DNA of 64,000 nt from Anaeropeptidivorans aminofermentans (GCF_940670685.1 NZ_OW711693.1:620001-684000), one strand, 5' to 3'; shown: positions 50,190 to 59,208, counted from the first letter of the stretch. Notes: generated by a model from the letters alone, not told the origin. Translations and numbers: made by a program.

Positions 50190-51527
50190 ATGGATACGGA
50201 AGTAAGAAAACTTGATTTTAAGCTTGCTTATATTTTAATAGGCGTTTTAGCCGCAGCGGCTATGACGATGCTCCCTCTTAAATATTCTGTTCTCCTGATT
50301 GCAGGGGCCGGATTTGCTGTGTTTACATTTTTTAAATTAGAGATTTCTTTTGGCATGTTTATTTCCGTGATGGCTTGTGCCCCTCATGAATACTGGAACA
50401 ATATGCTTATCGTTCTAGGGGCTCTGTTTTATGCCGGTGTATATGCCATACAGTATTTTTCGGGAAAAAGAAAGGGAATGGATTTAAAATATCTTGCCCC
50501 AAGCCTCATAGTTTATGTGTTCTTCTGCATTGTAAGCCTTTTTATAGGCTTCGGCGGAATGGACAGCGTAAGGGTATTTGCCATTCTTTTCGGGTGTATT
50601 ATCATTTCCGTGCTTTTTATCAATATTATTTCAACAAAAGAATATTTCGACATGGCAGTAAAAATGATTACTATAGCCATAACCCTTTCAGCTCTTCTGG
50701 GGATATACAGATATATGGCAGGAATAGAAATAAAGTCTGAATTTGTAGACCTTACGAAAAGCCAGGGTCTTTCAAGGCTTTATTCCGTTATGGCAAATCC
50801 CAATAACGACGCCGAATTTTGGGTAATGCTTCTGCCTTTTTCCATAGCGTCAGCATTTATAACAAAATCAGATGTAAAACGTCTTTTTATCGGAGGCATG
50901 ATTGTAATCTGCCTTGCAGCTTTGATGCTTACTTATTCAAGAGCCGGGTATATTGCTTTGATGGGTGCCGCCGGTATTTTTATTCTTCTTACGGCCCCAA
51001 GGCTCGTTCCCGTATGTATCCTTCTATTCATTATGCTGATACCTTTTATTCCTTCGTCTATTGTTGACCGCTTGCTTACTGTGGGAAAGGATACTTCCAG
51101 CAAATACAGGTTTTTTATCTGGGAAGGCTCTATTAATATGGTGAAGGATTACTGGGTTCAGGGTATTGGTATGGGCCCTTCGGCTTTTTCCACAATTTAC
51201 AGAGGATATGCCAACAGAAGTGCTTTGAATGCCATGCATGCCCATAATGTCCTTTTAAACGTATGGGTGGAAACAGGCATCGGCGGTTTCATCGCCCTAT
51301 TAGCATACCTTATTAAAACCTTGAAGGCAGGGGTTTCGGCGTTTTATCATGGAGAAGATAAATTAGTTAAATTTTATTCTGCAGCGGCAGTTTCAAGCTT
51401 TGGTGCTTTTTTCATATTCAGCATGGTTGAATATGTATGGTATTACCCAAGGGTAATGCTTTGCTTCTGGATAATCTCTGCCATGGCGTTTTCTCTTCAT
51501 AAAATCAACGGAGGTAAAAGGGCATGA
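50190..51527 (+). CDS. O-antigen ligase / Wzy-like polymerase
   Basis: A 445-residue polytopic membrane protein (about 10-12 helices) with the Wzy_C/O-antigen-ligase signature near the large external loop: 'SKYRFFIWEGSINMVKDYWVQGIGMGPSAFSTIYRGYANRSALNAMHAHNVLLNVWVETGIGGFIALLAYL'. The His of 'HAHN' and the preceding Arg are conserved in the family. It polymerises repeat units or ligates polysaccharide to a carrier at the outer face. AGGAGG precedes the ATG. It overlaps the next gene by 4 bases. Confidence 0.88.
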   Translation: MDTEVRKLDFKLAYILIGVLAAAAMTMLPLKYSVLLIAGAGFAVFTFFKLEISFGMFISVMACAPHEYWNNMLIVLGALFYAGVYAIQYFSGKRKGMDLKYLAPSLIVYVFFCIVSLFIGFGGMDSVRVFAILFGCIIISVLFINIISTKEYFDMAVKMITIAITLSALLGIYRYMAGIEIKSEFVDLTKSQGLSRLYSVMANPNNDAEFWVMLLPFSIASAFITKSDVKRLFIGGMIVICLAALMLTYSRAGYIALMGAAGIFILLTAPRLVPVCILLFIMLIPFIPSSIVDRLLTVGKDTSSKYRFFIWEGSINMVKDYWVQGIGMGPSAFSTIYRGYANRSALNAMHAHNVLLNVWVETGIGGFIALLAYLIKTLKAGVSAFYHGEDKLVKFYSAAAVSSFGAFFIFSMVEYVWYYPRVMLCFWIISAMAFSLHKINGGKRA

Positions 51528-53746
51528 AGGTATTGCATCTCATAAGCGGAGGAGATAAGGGCGGCGCTAAAACCCATGTTTTTACGCTGCTTTCTGCTCT
51601 TACGGAAGAAATAGACATCAGAGTAATATGCTTTATGGAAGGGGCCTTTTATAATGAAATAAAGGATATGCCTATACCTTCTATGCTGATAAAGCAAAAA
51701 TACAGAAATGACCTTACCATAATAAAGCCTCTTGTATCCCATATCCGGAAGGAAGGATATCATCTGATTCATGCCCATGGGGCAAGGGCAAATTTTATTG
51801 CCATGTTCCTTCGGCCCTTTATTAAAATACCCATAATTACAACTGTTCACAGCGATTATAAGCTGGACTTTACAGACAGCCTTTACAGGCGATTTTTTTA
51901 TACGGGGCTCAACAGGCTTGCCCTGAAATATATGGATTATTATATCGCCGTATCTGAAAGCTTTAAGGCCATGCTTGAAGGCAGGGGCTTTCCTGGGGAT
52001 AAGATTTATACGGTGTATAACACGATAGATTTTGAAAGAAAGATTGACTACACTTCCCGTGAGGAATTTTATAATAGATACAATATAGATGCTCGGGGGA
52101 AAACCGTTGTAGGTATTATCGGGCGCTTTGACTATGTAAAAGGCCACGATATTTTTATAAATGCCGCGGCGGAGGTTTTAAAGAAAAATAAGGACGTTAT
52201 TTTTCTTCTTGCCGGAGAGGGCACAGAACAGCCGGGCCTTGAACAGCAGGCTGAAAAGCTTGGCATTAAAGATAAAGTTATATTTACAGGATTTGTTGAC
52301 GACATATTCAGCTTCATAAATGCCATAGACATCAATGCATTAAGCTCCCGTTCCGAATCCTTCCCCTATGTGCTTCTGGAAGGGGCCAGAATGAAGAAGG
52401 CTACGGTTTCCACCAATGTGGGGGGAATCGGAGATTTAATAAAGGAAGATGAAACAGGCCTTTTGGCAGAGCCGGGGAATTTTAAGGAGCTTGCTGAAAA
52501 GATACTTAAATTTGTAAATGATGAAGACTTCAGAAACACTATGGGAGAAAACCTCTATCATTTCGCAAGCAAAAACTTCTCAAAAGAAAGCATGAAACGC
52601 AGACATATCAGCATATATGAAGACGTTTTACGCAGGCGAAAGACGGAAAGTAAGCTTTTCGACGTGGTTTTATTCGGCTATTACGGATACAGTAACAGCG
52701 GAGACGAGGCTATTTTAAAATCCATCATCAGTTCTTTGAAAGAGGAAAAAGAGGATATTAATATATTGGTTCTTTCCCGGCGGCCTTCGGAGACTACGAA
52801 AGAACATAAGGTATTTGCCATAAACCGTTATAATATCTTTCAAACCATAAAATATCTTAAAATAAGCAGGGCGATTATTTACGGCGGCGGAAGCCTGATA
52901 CAGGACGTAACCAGCACCCGTTCTTTGGTTTACTATACTTTCGTCTTGAAAATAAGCAAATATTTCGGCTTAAAGCTTATGCTTTACGGAAATGGCATCG
53001 GTCCTGTTTTAAAGGAAAGAAATATACTAAGAGCCCAGAAAGCCCTTGAACTATGCGATTATATCTCTTTAAGAGACCCTGAATCCTTTACGGAAATTAA
53101 GAGGCTGGGGGTAAAAAATGAAAATGTCCATGTTTCTGTTGACCCGGTATTTGCCATAAAATTAGAGGAAAATAAAAAGCCTGAGGATATATTCAGAGCG
53201 GAAGGCATAAAGCTTTCAGGAAAGTATTTTGTAGTATCTGTCCGTATGTGGCGGTTTAACGATTCTGAATTTTGCCGGAAAATGGCGGAAGTTATTAAAG
53301 AAATCAGCAAAAAGCATCATATTACCCCCATATATATCCCCATGCTTCCAGATGATATTGTTATAATAAAAGATATTGCCGGAAGGGCGGAGGTAGACTG
53401 CGGTATCATAAAGAAGGTTTATGATATTTCAAGCATAATGGCTTTGATAGGCGGGGCCGAATTAGTCCTGTCCATGCGCCTTCATGCTCTTATATACGCC
53501 GTAAGCGGGGGAGTTCCCGTTATTGGGCTTTCTTATGACCCGAAGGTTAAAAGCTTTATAGAATATATTAAAGAAGAATATTGTATGGATACATCTTCCA
53601 TAGATACTTATAGGCTTATGGAAATGGCCGACGAAATCATGTGCGACAGGGAAAAGGCGGCAGAAAGAATAAGAAGTCAGGCGGCACGGTTAAAATCTCT
53701 TTCAGGGCATGATGCCAAGGAAGCCATAAGGCTTGTAGAAGAATAA
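51524..53746 (+). CDS. csaB: fused GT4 glycosyltransferase - CsaB polysaccharide pyruvyltransferase
   Basis: A 740-residue two-domain protein. Residues 1-375 form a GT4 glycosyltransferase ('LHLISGGDKGGAKTHVFTLLSAL', 'YNTIDFERKI', 'IIGRFDYVKGHDIFINAAAE', 'SRSESFPYVLLEGARMKKATVSTNVGG'). From about 378 it reads as CsaB ('VLFGYYGYSNSGDEAILKSIISSL', 'IYGGGSLIQDVTSTRSLVYY', 'LRDPES', 'SMRLHALIYAVSGGVPVIGLSYDPK'). CsaB adds pyruvate ketals to secondary cell-wall polymer, the ligand for SLH-domain proteins. Fusion to a glycosyltransferase would make and modify the unit in one enzyme. It starts inside the preceding gene (ATGA overlap) and ends the operon. Confidence 0.9.
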   Translation: MKVLHLISGGDKGGAKTHVFTLLSALTEEIDIRVICFMEGAFYNEIKDMPIPSMLIKQKYRNDLTIIKPLVSHIRKEGYHLIHAHGARANFIAMFLRPFIKIPIITTVHSDYKLDFTDSLYRRFFYTGLNRLALKYMDYYIAVSESFKAMLEGRGFPGDKIYTVYNTIDFERKIDYTSREEFYNRYNIDARGKTVVGIIGRFDYVKGHDIFINAAAEVLKKNKDVIFLLAGEGTEQPGLEQQAEKLGIKDKVIFTGFVDDIFSFINAIDINALSSRSESFPYVLLEGARMKKATVSTNVGGIGDLIKEDETGLLAEPGNFKELAEKILKFVNDEDFRNTMGENLYHFASKNFSKESMKRRHISIYEDVLRRRKTESKLFDVVLFGYYGYSNSGDEAILKSIISSLKEEKEDINILVLSRRPSETTKEHKVFAINRYNIFQTIKYLKISRAIIYGGGSLIQDVTSTRSLVYYTFVLKISKYFGLKLMLYGNGIGPVLKERNILRAQKALELCDYISLRDPESFTEIKRLGVKNENVHVSVDPVFAIKLEENKKPEDIFRAEGIKLSGKYFVVSVRMWRFNDSEFCRKMAEVIKEISKKHHITPIYIPMLPDDIVIIKDIAGRAEVDCGIIKKVYDISSIMALIGGAELVLSMRLHALIYAVSGGVPVIGLSYDPKVKSFIEYIKEEYCMDTSSIDTYRLMEMADEIMCDREKAAERIRSQAARLKSLSGHDAKEAIRLVEE

Positions 53747-53759
53747 GAGATTTGCTCCG

Positions 53760-53880
53760 GCCGGGCCGGGGGGGGGGGGCAGCCTCGCTGTCGGCCTGTG
53801 CGTCGGCTGCCCCCCATGAAAGAACTGTAGGGACTGATGCCTGCCAGGCGAACGGCTTCATCAGCCCAAATATACGAATC
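53760..53880. repeat. GC-rich REP-like unit with a 12-G tract, upstream of the RAYT gene
   Basis: A run of 12 G (53768-53779) begins a hairpin GGGGGGCAGCC ... GGCTGCCCCCC. After it, CTGATGCCTGCCAGGCGAAC and ATCAGCCC match the second half of the tandem unit found after the RAYT gene (54401-54812). Its base composition is strikingly GC-rich against the neighbourhood. Confidence 0.65.
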
Positions 53881-53919
53881 ATGGAAAACAGCCTAAATTA
53901 AAATTCCATAGGTGATATT

Positions 53920-54390
53920 GTGAATTGGATAAAACGCAAACAAAACCGTTTGAAAGGGTACGACTATAGCAGAAATGGTGTTTATTTTATAACTATATGT
54001 ACAAAAGAGAAGCGGAATATATTAGGCCGGATATCATCAGCACCTGAAGCAGTGACGGAGCTTTCGGCATATGGGATTATTGCGGATAAATATCTAATGC
54101 GGATAAGAGGTTTAAAGAATTATATAATAATGCCGAACCATATACATATGCTGATATCTATTGAATCAGCTGATGATACCTATAAATCCATACCCCAGAT
54201 AATCAAATCCTTTAAAATATTAGTAACAAAGGAAGTTGGTTTTTCGGTGTTTCAGCGTTCATACCATGACCATATTGTACGCAATGAAAGTGAGTATCAA
54301 AAGATATGGAAGTACATTGATGAAAACCCCATAAAGTGGCAGGAGGATTGCTACTACAATCAGAGGGGGCACCATGAGTGGGAAGAATAG
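53920..54390 (+). CDS. REP-associated tyrosine transposase (RAYT, Y1_Tnp family)
   Basis: A 156-residue single-strand transposase of the HUH/Y1 class related to IS200/IS605 TnpA. The start block 'RLKGYDYSRNGVYFITICTKEKRNILGRI' and the metal-binding 'MPNHIHMLISI' (H-x-H) are complete. The nucleophile is one of the tyrosines in 'YHDHIVRNESEYQKIWKYIDENPIKW'. RAYTs are domesticated enzymes that move or maintain REP palindromes. Here REP-like units flank the gene on both sides, as expected. The start is GTG 53920, with AGGTG upstream. It is intact with no frameshift. Confidence 0.92.
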   Translation: MNWIKRKQNRLKGYDYSRNGVYFITICTKEKRNILGRISSAPEAVTELSAYGIIADKYLMRIRGLKNYIIMPNHIHMLISIESADDTYKSIPQIIKSFKILVTKEVGFSVFQRSYHDHIVRNESEYQKIWKYIDENPIKWQEDCYYNQRGHHEWEE

Positions 54391-54400
54391 GGAATAATAT

Positions 54401-54812
54401 CGGGGCGATGAGGGCATCGCCCCCTACGAATCAGCGCATGAGAGCCCTGTAGAGGCTTGATGCCTGCCAGATGAAGCCTGCATCAGCCCGAAGTATAATG
54501 TGCGGAATGCCGGGGCAATGAGGGCATCGCCCCCTACAGATAGCCCATAGAAGCCCTGTAGAGGCTTGATGCCTGCCAGGTGAACGCCTATCAGCCCGAA
54601 GGATATAATGTGCGGAATGCCGGGGCAATGAGGGCATCGCCCCCTACAGATAGCCCATAGAAGCCCTGTAGAGGCTTGATGCCTGCCAGATGAAGCCTGC
54701 ATCAGCCCGAAGGATATATATGTGCGGAATACCGGGGCGATGAGGGCATCGCCACCTACAGATAGCCCATAGAAGCCATGTAGGGGCTGATGCCTACATC
54801 AGCCCGAATAGT
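54401..54812. repeat. tandem array of four ~110-bp REP-like units
   Basis: Units begin at 54401, 54511, 54621 and 54733 (periods 110, 110, 112; the last is truncated). Each has a first palindrome GGGGCRATG-AGGG-CATCGCCCC and a second GGCTTGATG ... CATCAGCC, joined by 'AGATAGCCCATAGAAGCC'. Copies differ by few bases; the last copy carries ACC instead of CCC in the first palindrome. The array lies between the RAYT gene and the flagellin gene; the remaining 54813-54853 has nothing further. Confidence 0.88.
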
Positions 54813-54853
54813 CTCCATAAGGAAAGAAAATGCCCCATTGAATAAACCGCAAA

Positions 54854-54878
54854 AAAAACGCCCCGTAGGGGCGTTTTT
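54854..54878 (-). terminator. terminator of the flagellin gene
   Basis: An 11-bp stem AAAAACGCCCC with a 3-base loop, followed on the minus strand by eight T, 14 bases past the stop codon. Confidence 0.88.
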
Positions 54879-54891
54879 AATATGGTTCTGA

Positions 54892-56127
54892 TTATTGTAA
54901 TAACTGAAGGATACTCTGTTTGGACTGATTAGCCTGTGCAAGCATAGAAGTAGCGGCCTGCTGTAATACGTTAGCCTGAGTGAAGTTCATCATTTCCTTA
55001 GCCATATCAGTATCACGGATACGTGATTCAGAAGCTGTAAGGTTTTCAGATGAAATGTCAAGGCTCTTCTGAGTGTATTCAAGTCTGTTCTGAGCAGCAC
55101 CTAATTTAGATCTCTCAGTAGTTACGTATGTAAGAGCTGTGTCAAGAGTATCAAGGATAGCAGTAATATCTTTACCGGAAGCTTTCTTTACATCAATAGA
55201 TGATGTACCATTGCCGTCACCTATGCCAAGAGCGTCAGATTTAAGAGAGTTGATGGAAAGCTCCATTTTCTGATTGCTGTTTGCGCCAACCTGGAAATAA
55301 AGGCCTTCAACATCACTAGCGTCAATAGCAGCCTGAGCATCATTTACACCAGTAACTGCAGCCTCATAAGCTGTAAGGCTAAGAGTAGGGGCAGTATAAG
55401 TTTCAGAGCCTGAGTAAGCGGTTATAGCATCCTCAAGAGCAGTATAGGCACTAGCTATTTCACTTGCTGTTGTTGCATCTTTAAGAGAATTGGCAGCAGC
55501 AAGAACATCATCACTATCAGTACCATCTGCCTCAGCAGCTGTGATAAGAGAACCAAGAGCTGTTTGAACAGATGAATTACCAAATGCGGTTACGAGAGCA
55601 CTAGATTGGGTTTCTAATGTAGCTTTAGCAGATTTAAGAGTTGCTTTTTGAGTAGGAGTACCTTTAGCATAATCGCCACTGATAACCTTTTTCTTGTTGA
55701 ATTCTACTCTTTCAGCCATAGAGTCGATTTCTTCTATAAGCTGATTGATTTCGTCCTGAATTTTTGTACGGTCGCCCTGAGCAGTTGAAGTAGTGTCGGT
55801 ATTATCCTGGTCGTTTGTATCACTGGAAGCCTGAACAGTAAGCTCACGGATTCTTTGAAGCATGTTGTCGATTTCCTGCATTCCGCCTTCAGCAGTCTGG
55901 ATAAGAGAAACCGCATCCTGAGTATTCTTAGAAGCCATATCAAGACCTCTGATCTGTGCTCTCATTTTTTCAGAAATAGCAAGGCCTGCTGCGTCATCGG
56001 CTGCAGAGTTGATTCTGTAACCGGAAGAAAGTCTTGTGGAAGCCTTAGTCTGCTGATTTCCAACGCCTTTAAGGGCTCTGTGGCTGTTAAGGGCCAAAAT
56101 GTTTGTATTAATTGCCATATTACTCAT
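54892..56127 (-). CDS. hag: flagellin
   Basis: A 411-residue filament protein. The conserved N-terminal D0/D1 region ('MAINTNILALNSHRALKGVGNQQTKASTRLSSGYRINSAADDAAGLAISEKMRAQIRGLDMASKNTQDAVSLIQTAEGGMQEIDNMLQRIRELTVQASSDTN') and C-terminal D1/D0 region ('LGAAQNRLEYTQKSLDISSENLTASESRIRDTDMAKEMMNFTQANVLQQAATSMLAQANQSKQSILQLLQ') are both complete. The middle (about 140-285), rich in Ala, Thr and Ser, is the exposed variable part. The start is placed at ATG 56127, 10 bases after AAAGGAAGG; an ATG directly on that site and one three codons later also exist. Monocistronic, with a structured leader and its own terminator. Confidence 0.95.
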   Translation of the reverse strand: MSNMAINTNILALNSHRALKGVGNQQTKASTRLSSGYRINSAADDAAGLAISEKMRAQIRGLDMASKNTQDAVSLIQTAEGGMQEIDNMLQRIRELTVQASSDTNDQDNTDTTSTAQGDRTKIQDEINQLIEEIDSMAERVEFNKKKVISGDYAKGTPTQKATLKSAKATLETQSSALVTAFGNSSVQTALGSLITAAEADGTDSDDVLAAANSLKDATTASEIASAYTALEDAITAYSGSETYTAPTLSLTAYEAAVTGVNDAQAAIDASDVEGLYFQVGANSNQKMELSINSLKSDALGIGDGNGTSSIDVKKASGKDITAILDTLDTALTYVTTERSKLGAAQNRLEYTQKSLDISSENLTASESRIRDTDMAKEMMNFTQANVLQQAATSMLAQANQSKQSILQLLQ

Positions 56128-56137
56128 AATATTCATC

Positions 56138-56173
56138 CTTCCTTTGATAGAATGGCAAAGTTCCTTCTTTGCC
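56138..56173 (-). promoter_or_regulatory. candidate CsrA-binding leader of flagellin mRNA
   Basis: On the minus strand GGCAAAG-AAGGAA-CTTTGCC (56154-56173) forms a 7-bp hairpin presenting AGGA in the loop, and 7 bases on the ribosome binding site itself reads AAAGGAAGGAT (56136-56146). Two GGA sites, one in a hairpin loop and one over the Shine-Dalgarno sequence, are the layout known for Bacillus hag control by CsrA. Confidence 0.5.
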
Positions 56174-56224
56174 TATTAAATTTTAATTTGAATATAAACC
56201 AAGGCCCCGGCCGGGAAAGGCGTT

Positions 56225-56298
56225 AAAGTAAAATAGTCTTAAGGTAGTAACAAAAACTGTAAATAAGCTTTTGTTACTGTTATTAAATTATTTTACTA
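56225..56298. repeat. short type C-like inverted-repeat element
   Basis: AAAGTAAAATAGTCTTAAGG with GTAACAAAAAC on the left, and GCTTTTGTTACTG with AATTATTTTACTA on the right, are imperfect complements. It lies in the flagellin upstream region. No clear sigma-D promoter was found in 56174-56480. Confidence 0.5.
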
Positions 56299-56480
56299 TG
56301 ACCAACCTCGGCGTATAATCTTTTAAGCGAACAAGATTATTAAAATCTTGTTTTTTGCTTTCATAATGTTTATCGGTATAAGAAAAAAATACTTTAATGT
56401 TTTTTCAAAATATTTGCAGAAAAATGATTATTAAATACAGTAAAGGAGCTTAAAAAAGCTAAAACTAATGTTTAGAGAAT

Positions 56481-56512
56481 AAAAACCGGGGCGGTTAACC
56501 GCCCCGGTTTTT
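56481..56512 (-). terminator. terminator of the LTA-synthase-like gene
   Basis: A 32-bp perfect palindrome, arms AAAAACCGGGGCGG with a TTAA centre, overlapping the stop codon region of the minus-strand gene at 56511. Confidence 0.88.
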
Positions 56513-58397
56513 ATTTTGAAAATATCTTATAAAACTCCCAATCTCTATAAAGCAAGAGGTCCTTTTTATCCTCAGGGGATATGTTTGCCGTGGAATCTCC
56601 GTAAGCGGTAAAGCTTGTATGCTCAAATATAAGGGGATAAAGCTCCCTTAAAGAATTCACATAATCAAAGAAGGGAGAAATATTTTTATAGCCTAAAAGG
56701 TCTATTAAATACGCGCCGACATAATTGGAACTTATTGTCCTATCTTCCGGCATAAAGAGGGTTTTTGCATTTTCTTCTATAGCGCTTATTTCCTTTGCCG
56801 CCTTATTTTGGTAAATGATGAAGGGGGTGCGATAAAGGCGCGTAAGGTCTTCCTTGGAATTCACTTCGTATTCCTCAGGATAAAATGCCTTATAGACCTC
56901 TTGGGAGAAAGCCGGAAGATGGTCTCCGTAATAAAGAAGCACAATAGGCTCTTTGCTTTCATTGATATAATTTATAAGGCGCATCAGCTCAATATCCGCA
57001 TCTTTAAGGCCTTCAAAATAATTTGAAAGGGCGTTTATATCAGAATCCGATAAAGGTATTGAGGAGGAAAAATTGGTTTTTGCCTGATATTTGTCGTTAT
57101 AAGGCCCATGGTTTTGTATTGTAACACAGAAGCCGAAATAAGGGGTATCAGGATTTTCGTTAATACTTTCCTCGTACATTTCTATAACCTTATCTATGGT
57201 GACTTCTTCATTTATATACATGCCTTTATTTTGGGTCTCGGGGTTGAAATCATCTAAAAATACGGATTTTTCAAAGCCGAAGAATTTGAAAACGTTTTCC
57301 CTGTTATAAAACCATGAATAGCCGGGGTGAAGGGCTTCGGATTTATATCCTATTTCAGAAAGGACGGAAGGCATAGCTTCAAAATCATTTCCCACAAGGC
57401 GGTATGCAAAGGGCGCCCCTCTTAAATGCCTTGAGGAAAGGCCTGTAAGGCTGTCAAATTCCGTGTCTGCCGTTCCGCCCCCAAGGTTTGGCACAACGAT
57501 TTGACCGTAAATGGAATCTTCCTTTATTTTTTTGAAATTTTCCAAGGGGTCTGTGTAGCCGGTAAAATCAAAATTGGGATTTAAGCTGATTTCGGAAAAA
57601 GCTTCCCCCATAATCATGAATATGTGAGGCTTTTCAGCAGATTTTAATTCTTCGATGCCTGATTTTTCAAAGGAATTCATTTTTTCTATGACCAAATCAG
57701 GATTATAGCCGTCGGGCTTTGAAATTCTGTTGGTATTGTTGGCGTAAATAAAGCTATATAAAAATCCTTTTGAATTAAAGGTATTTACCTGATTATAGAC
57801 ATTTCCGATTACTGCAAGGCTTGAGTTGATTTTCTGGTTTTTATATAGAGAGCCATTTAAAAAGAATGCAGAGAGAATGCATATGAAAACCCCGCCAAGC
57901 CTTATTTTAACATCAAGTTTTTTATTTTTTACCAGAATAAAAACTGCCGCGGAAAACAAAATATAAAGAAGTATACCGAAAATTACGGCAAGAATCATTT
58001 TTAAACCGAAGCTTTTGGCAATACCCATTACCTCAAACCCAAGAGAAATATCCCAAGGAAGAAAAGGGTCGTTTCTTAAAAGGATTTTTTGCCTGTTTAC
58101 AAATCCCATGAGAAGCATTACAAATGCCGTTATGCTAAAGGAGATAACGAGGTTTGAGCTTATAAAAAACAAAAGCAGCGAAAAGATTAAAACGGGGATA
58201 AAATTAAGTAAAATATTAAGCCCTTTGGTCCTTCTCGTGCATTCGATAATATCCATTATTCCGTCGGGCTGCAGCCACAGCATCATTAAAGTAAGACCTA
58301 TGGAAAAAAGAAATATCAATATGAAGGACACTGTAAAATTCAGATTTAAAAGAGGTTTAAGCCTTTTTTTATTATTCATTGTCATATTCCTTTTCAT
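56511..58397 (-). CDS. lipoteichoic-acid-synthase-like sulfatase-fold membrane enzyme
   Basis: A 628-residue protein with five N-terminal membrane helices (about 12-200) and an extracellular alkaline-phosphatase/sulfatase domain (about 245-600). Catalytic features: 'PHIFMIMGEAFSEIS' (metal-binding Glu), the nucleophile Thr in 'NLGGGTADTEFDSLTGLSSRHL', 'GFCVTIQNHGPYNDKY' and 'IVLLYYGDHLPAFSQEV' (metal-binding Asp-His). LtaS enzymes move glycerol-phosphate from phosphatidylglycerol to a growing chain; relatives modify other surface polymers. The start ATG 58397 has AAGGA 6 bases upstream; one at 58403 touches that site. Monocistronic. It likely acts on the cell envelope together with the polysaccharide operon, but its substrate is not known. 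Confidence 0.88.
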   Translation of the reverse strand: MKRNMTMNNKKRLKPLLNLNFTVSFILIFLFSIGLTLMMLWLQPDGIMDIIECTRRTKGLNILLNFIPVLIFSLLLFFISSNLVISFSITAFVMLLMGFVNRQKILLRNDPFLPWDISLGFEVMGIAKSFGLKMILAVIFGILLYILFSAAVFILVKNKKLDVKIRLGGVFICILSAFFLNGSLYKNQKINSSLAVIGNVYNQVNTFNSKGFLYSFIYANNTNRISKPDGYNPDLVIEKMNSFEKSGIEELKSAEKPHIFMIMGEAFSEISLNPNFDFTGYTDPLENFKKIKEDSIYGQIVVPNLGGGTADTEFDSLTGLSSRHLRGAPFAYRLVGNDFEAMPSVLSEIGYKSEALHPGYSWFYNRENVFKFFGFEKSVFLDDFNPETQNKGMYINEEVTIDKVIEMYEESINENPDTPYFGFCVTIQNHGPYNDKYQAKTNFSSSIPLSDSDINALSNYFEGLKDADIELMRLINYINESKEPIVLLYYGDHLPAFSQEVYKAFYPEEYEVNSKEDLTRLYRTPFIIYQNKAAKEISAIEENAKTLFMPEDRTISSNYVGAYLIDLLGYKNISPFFDYVNSLRELYPLIFEHTSFTAYGDSTANISPEDKKDLLLYRDWEFYKIFSK

Positions 58398-58518
58398 TAG
58401 CATTCCTTGAGCCTATGCTTCTGTAAAGATGCCATTGACTCAAGGTTTTTCAGTTTTTACAGTAAATAAACCTGAAAAAAGACCGGATATATTTGCTATA
58501 AACTGAAGGAAAACTTAT

Positions 58519-58657
58519 TATAGTAAATTTAAAGTTAAATAGTAGAAAAGCCGTATATTCACGAAGGCTCAAAAATGCACCGTTTCCAAAGGAAATCCGT
58601 GTTTTTGAGCCTGATGGGAATAGGCTTTTGCTACTTCTTTATGATAAATTTACTATA
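58519..58657. repeat. 139-bp MITE-like element, type A copy 4 (inverted)
   Basis: TATAGTAAATTTAAAG and AAATTTACTATA ends; same orientation and near-identical text as 33634-33772 (CACGAAGGCTCAAAAATRYACC shared). It lies between the divergent LTA-synthase-like and glycosidase genes. Confidence 0.85.
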
Positions 58658-59208
58658 AATTTAAAAACGAAGAGACTGTTTTTAAGTTTAATAAGTATAT
58701 CTGTAATATTGTAGCCCTTTATGTAAAAAATGTAAAGCTTAGCATAGGGAACATACGGATTAAGTAAGAAAATCTTAATATTATTTTTATATTACTAAAT
58801 GGTTAAAAAACTGTATAAATAGAGGCATTTGAAATTTAAAATCCGCATAAATCCAAGCCTTTTTAAAGCTCTTTTCTGTAAAGCTGGAAAACCTTGGTCC
58901 ATTGAAATGAAAATCCAATTTTGCTATACTTGGATATGCTTATGAAAGCTATAATATGAATAAAATCAAGCGAAAATTGATTTTGTTCAGAAATACATTT
59001 TCAGAAGAAAAATGTATGAGCAAAAACTTTTGCTTTTTATTATTTATAGCATATCCCGAAAAGACATAATTAAGCATTGAAGACGTGATCAGGTAGAGTA
59101 AAACAAATAAACAGATGCTGTAAAAACGTATATTCGGAATAATTCAAAAATGTAGTGTTTTTGAATTATGGAGGGTAGTTCTTTGCAGCTATGCCGCTTT
59201 TGTTTTAC
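58658..59208. other. long intergenic stretch, no gene seen
   Basis: 551 AT-rich bases between two type A elements. A minor inverted pair AAAATTGATTTTG/CAAAAACTTTTG-like and TTTTACTGTAGTG at the right edge are visible. No promoter was assigned and no ORF has a ribosome site. Confidence 0.35.

Noticed and set aside
51497-52147. 216-codon minus-strand frame across the start of the glycosyltransferase-CsaB gene
   Set aside because: Antisense to the operon junction, with no ribosome site or domain.
54424-54702. 92-codon minus-strand frame through the tandem array
   Set aside because: It is a translation of the REP-like repeats (same peptide phrase recurring), not a gene.
54401-54812. CRISPR array
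   Set aside because: The units are contiguous ~110-bp copies with no unique spacers, and the adjacent gene is a RAYT, not a cas gene.
56174-56480. Sigma-D type flagellar promoter
   Set aside because: No TAAA-N15-GCCGATAT-like pair at proper spacing could be found; a partial GCCGA match has the wrong spacing.
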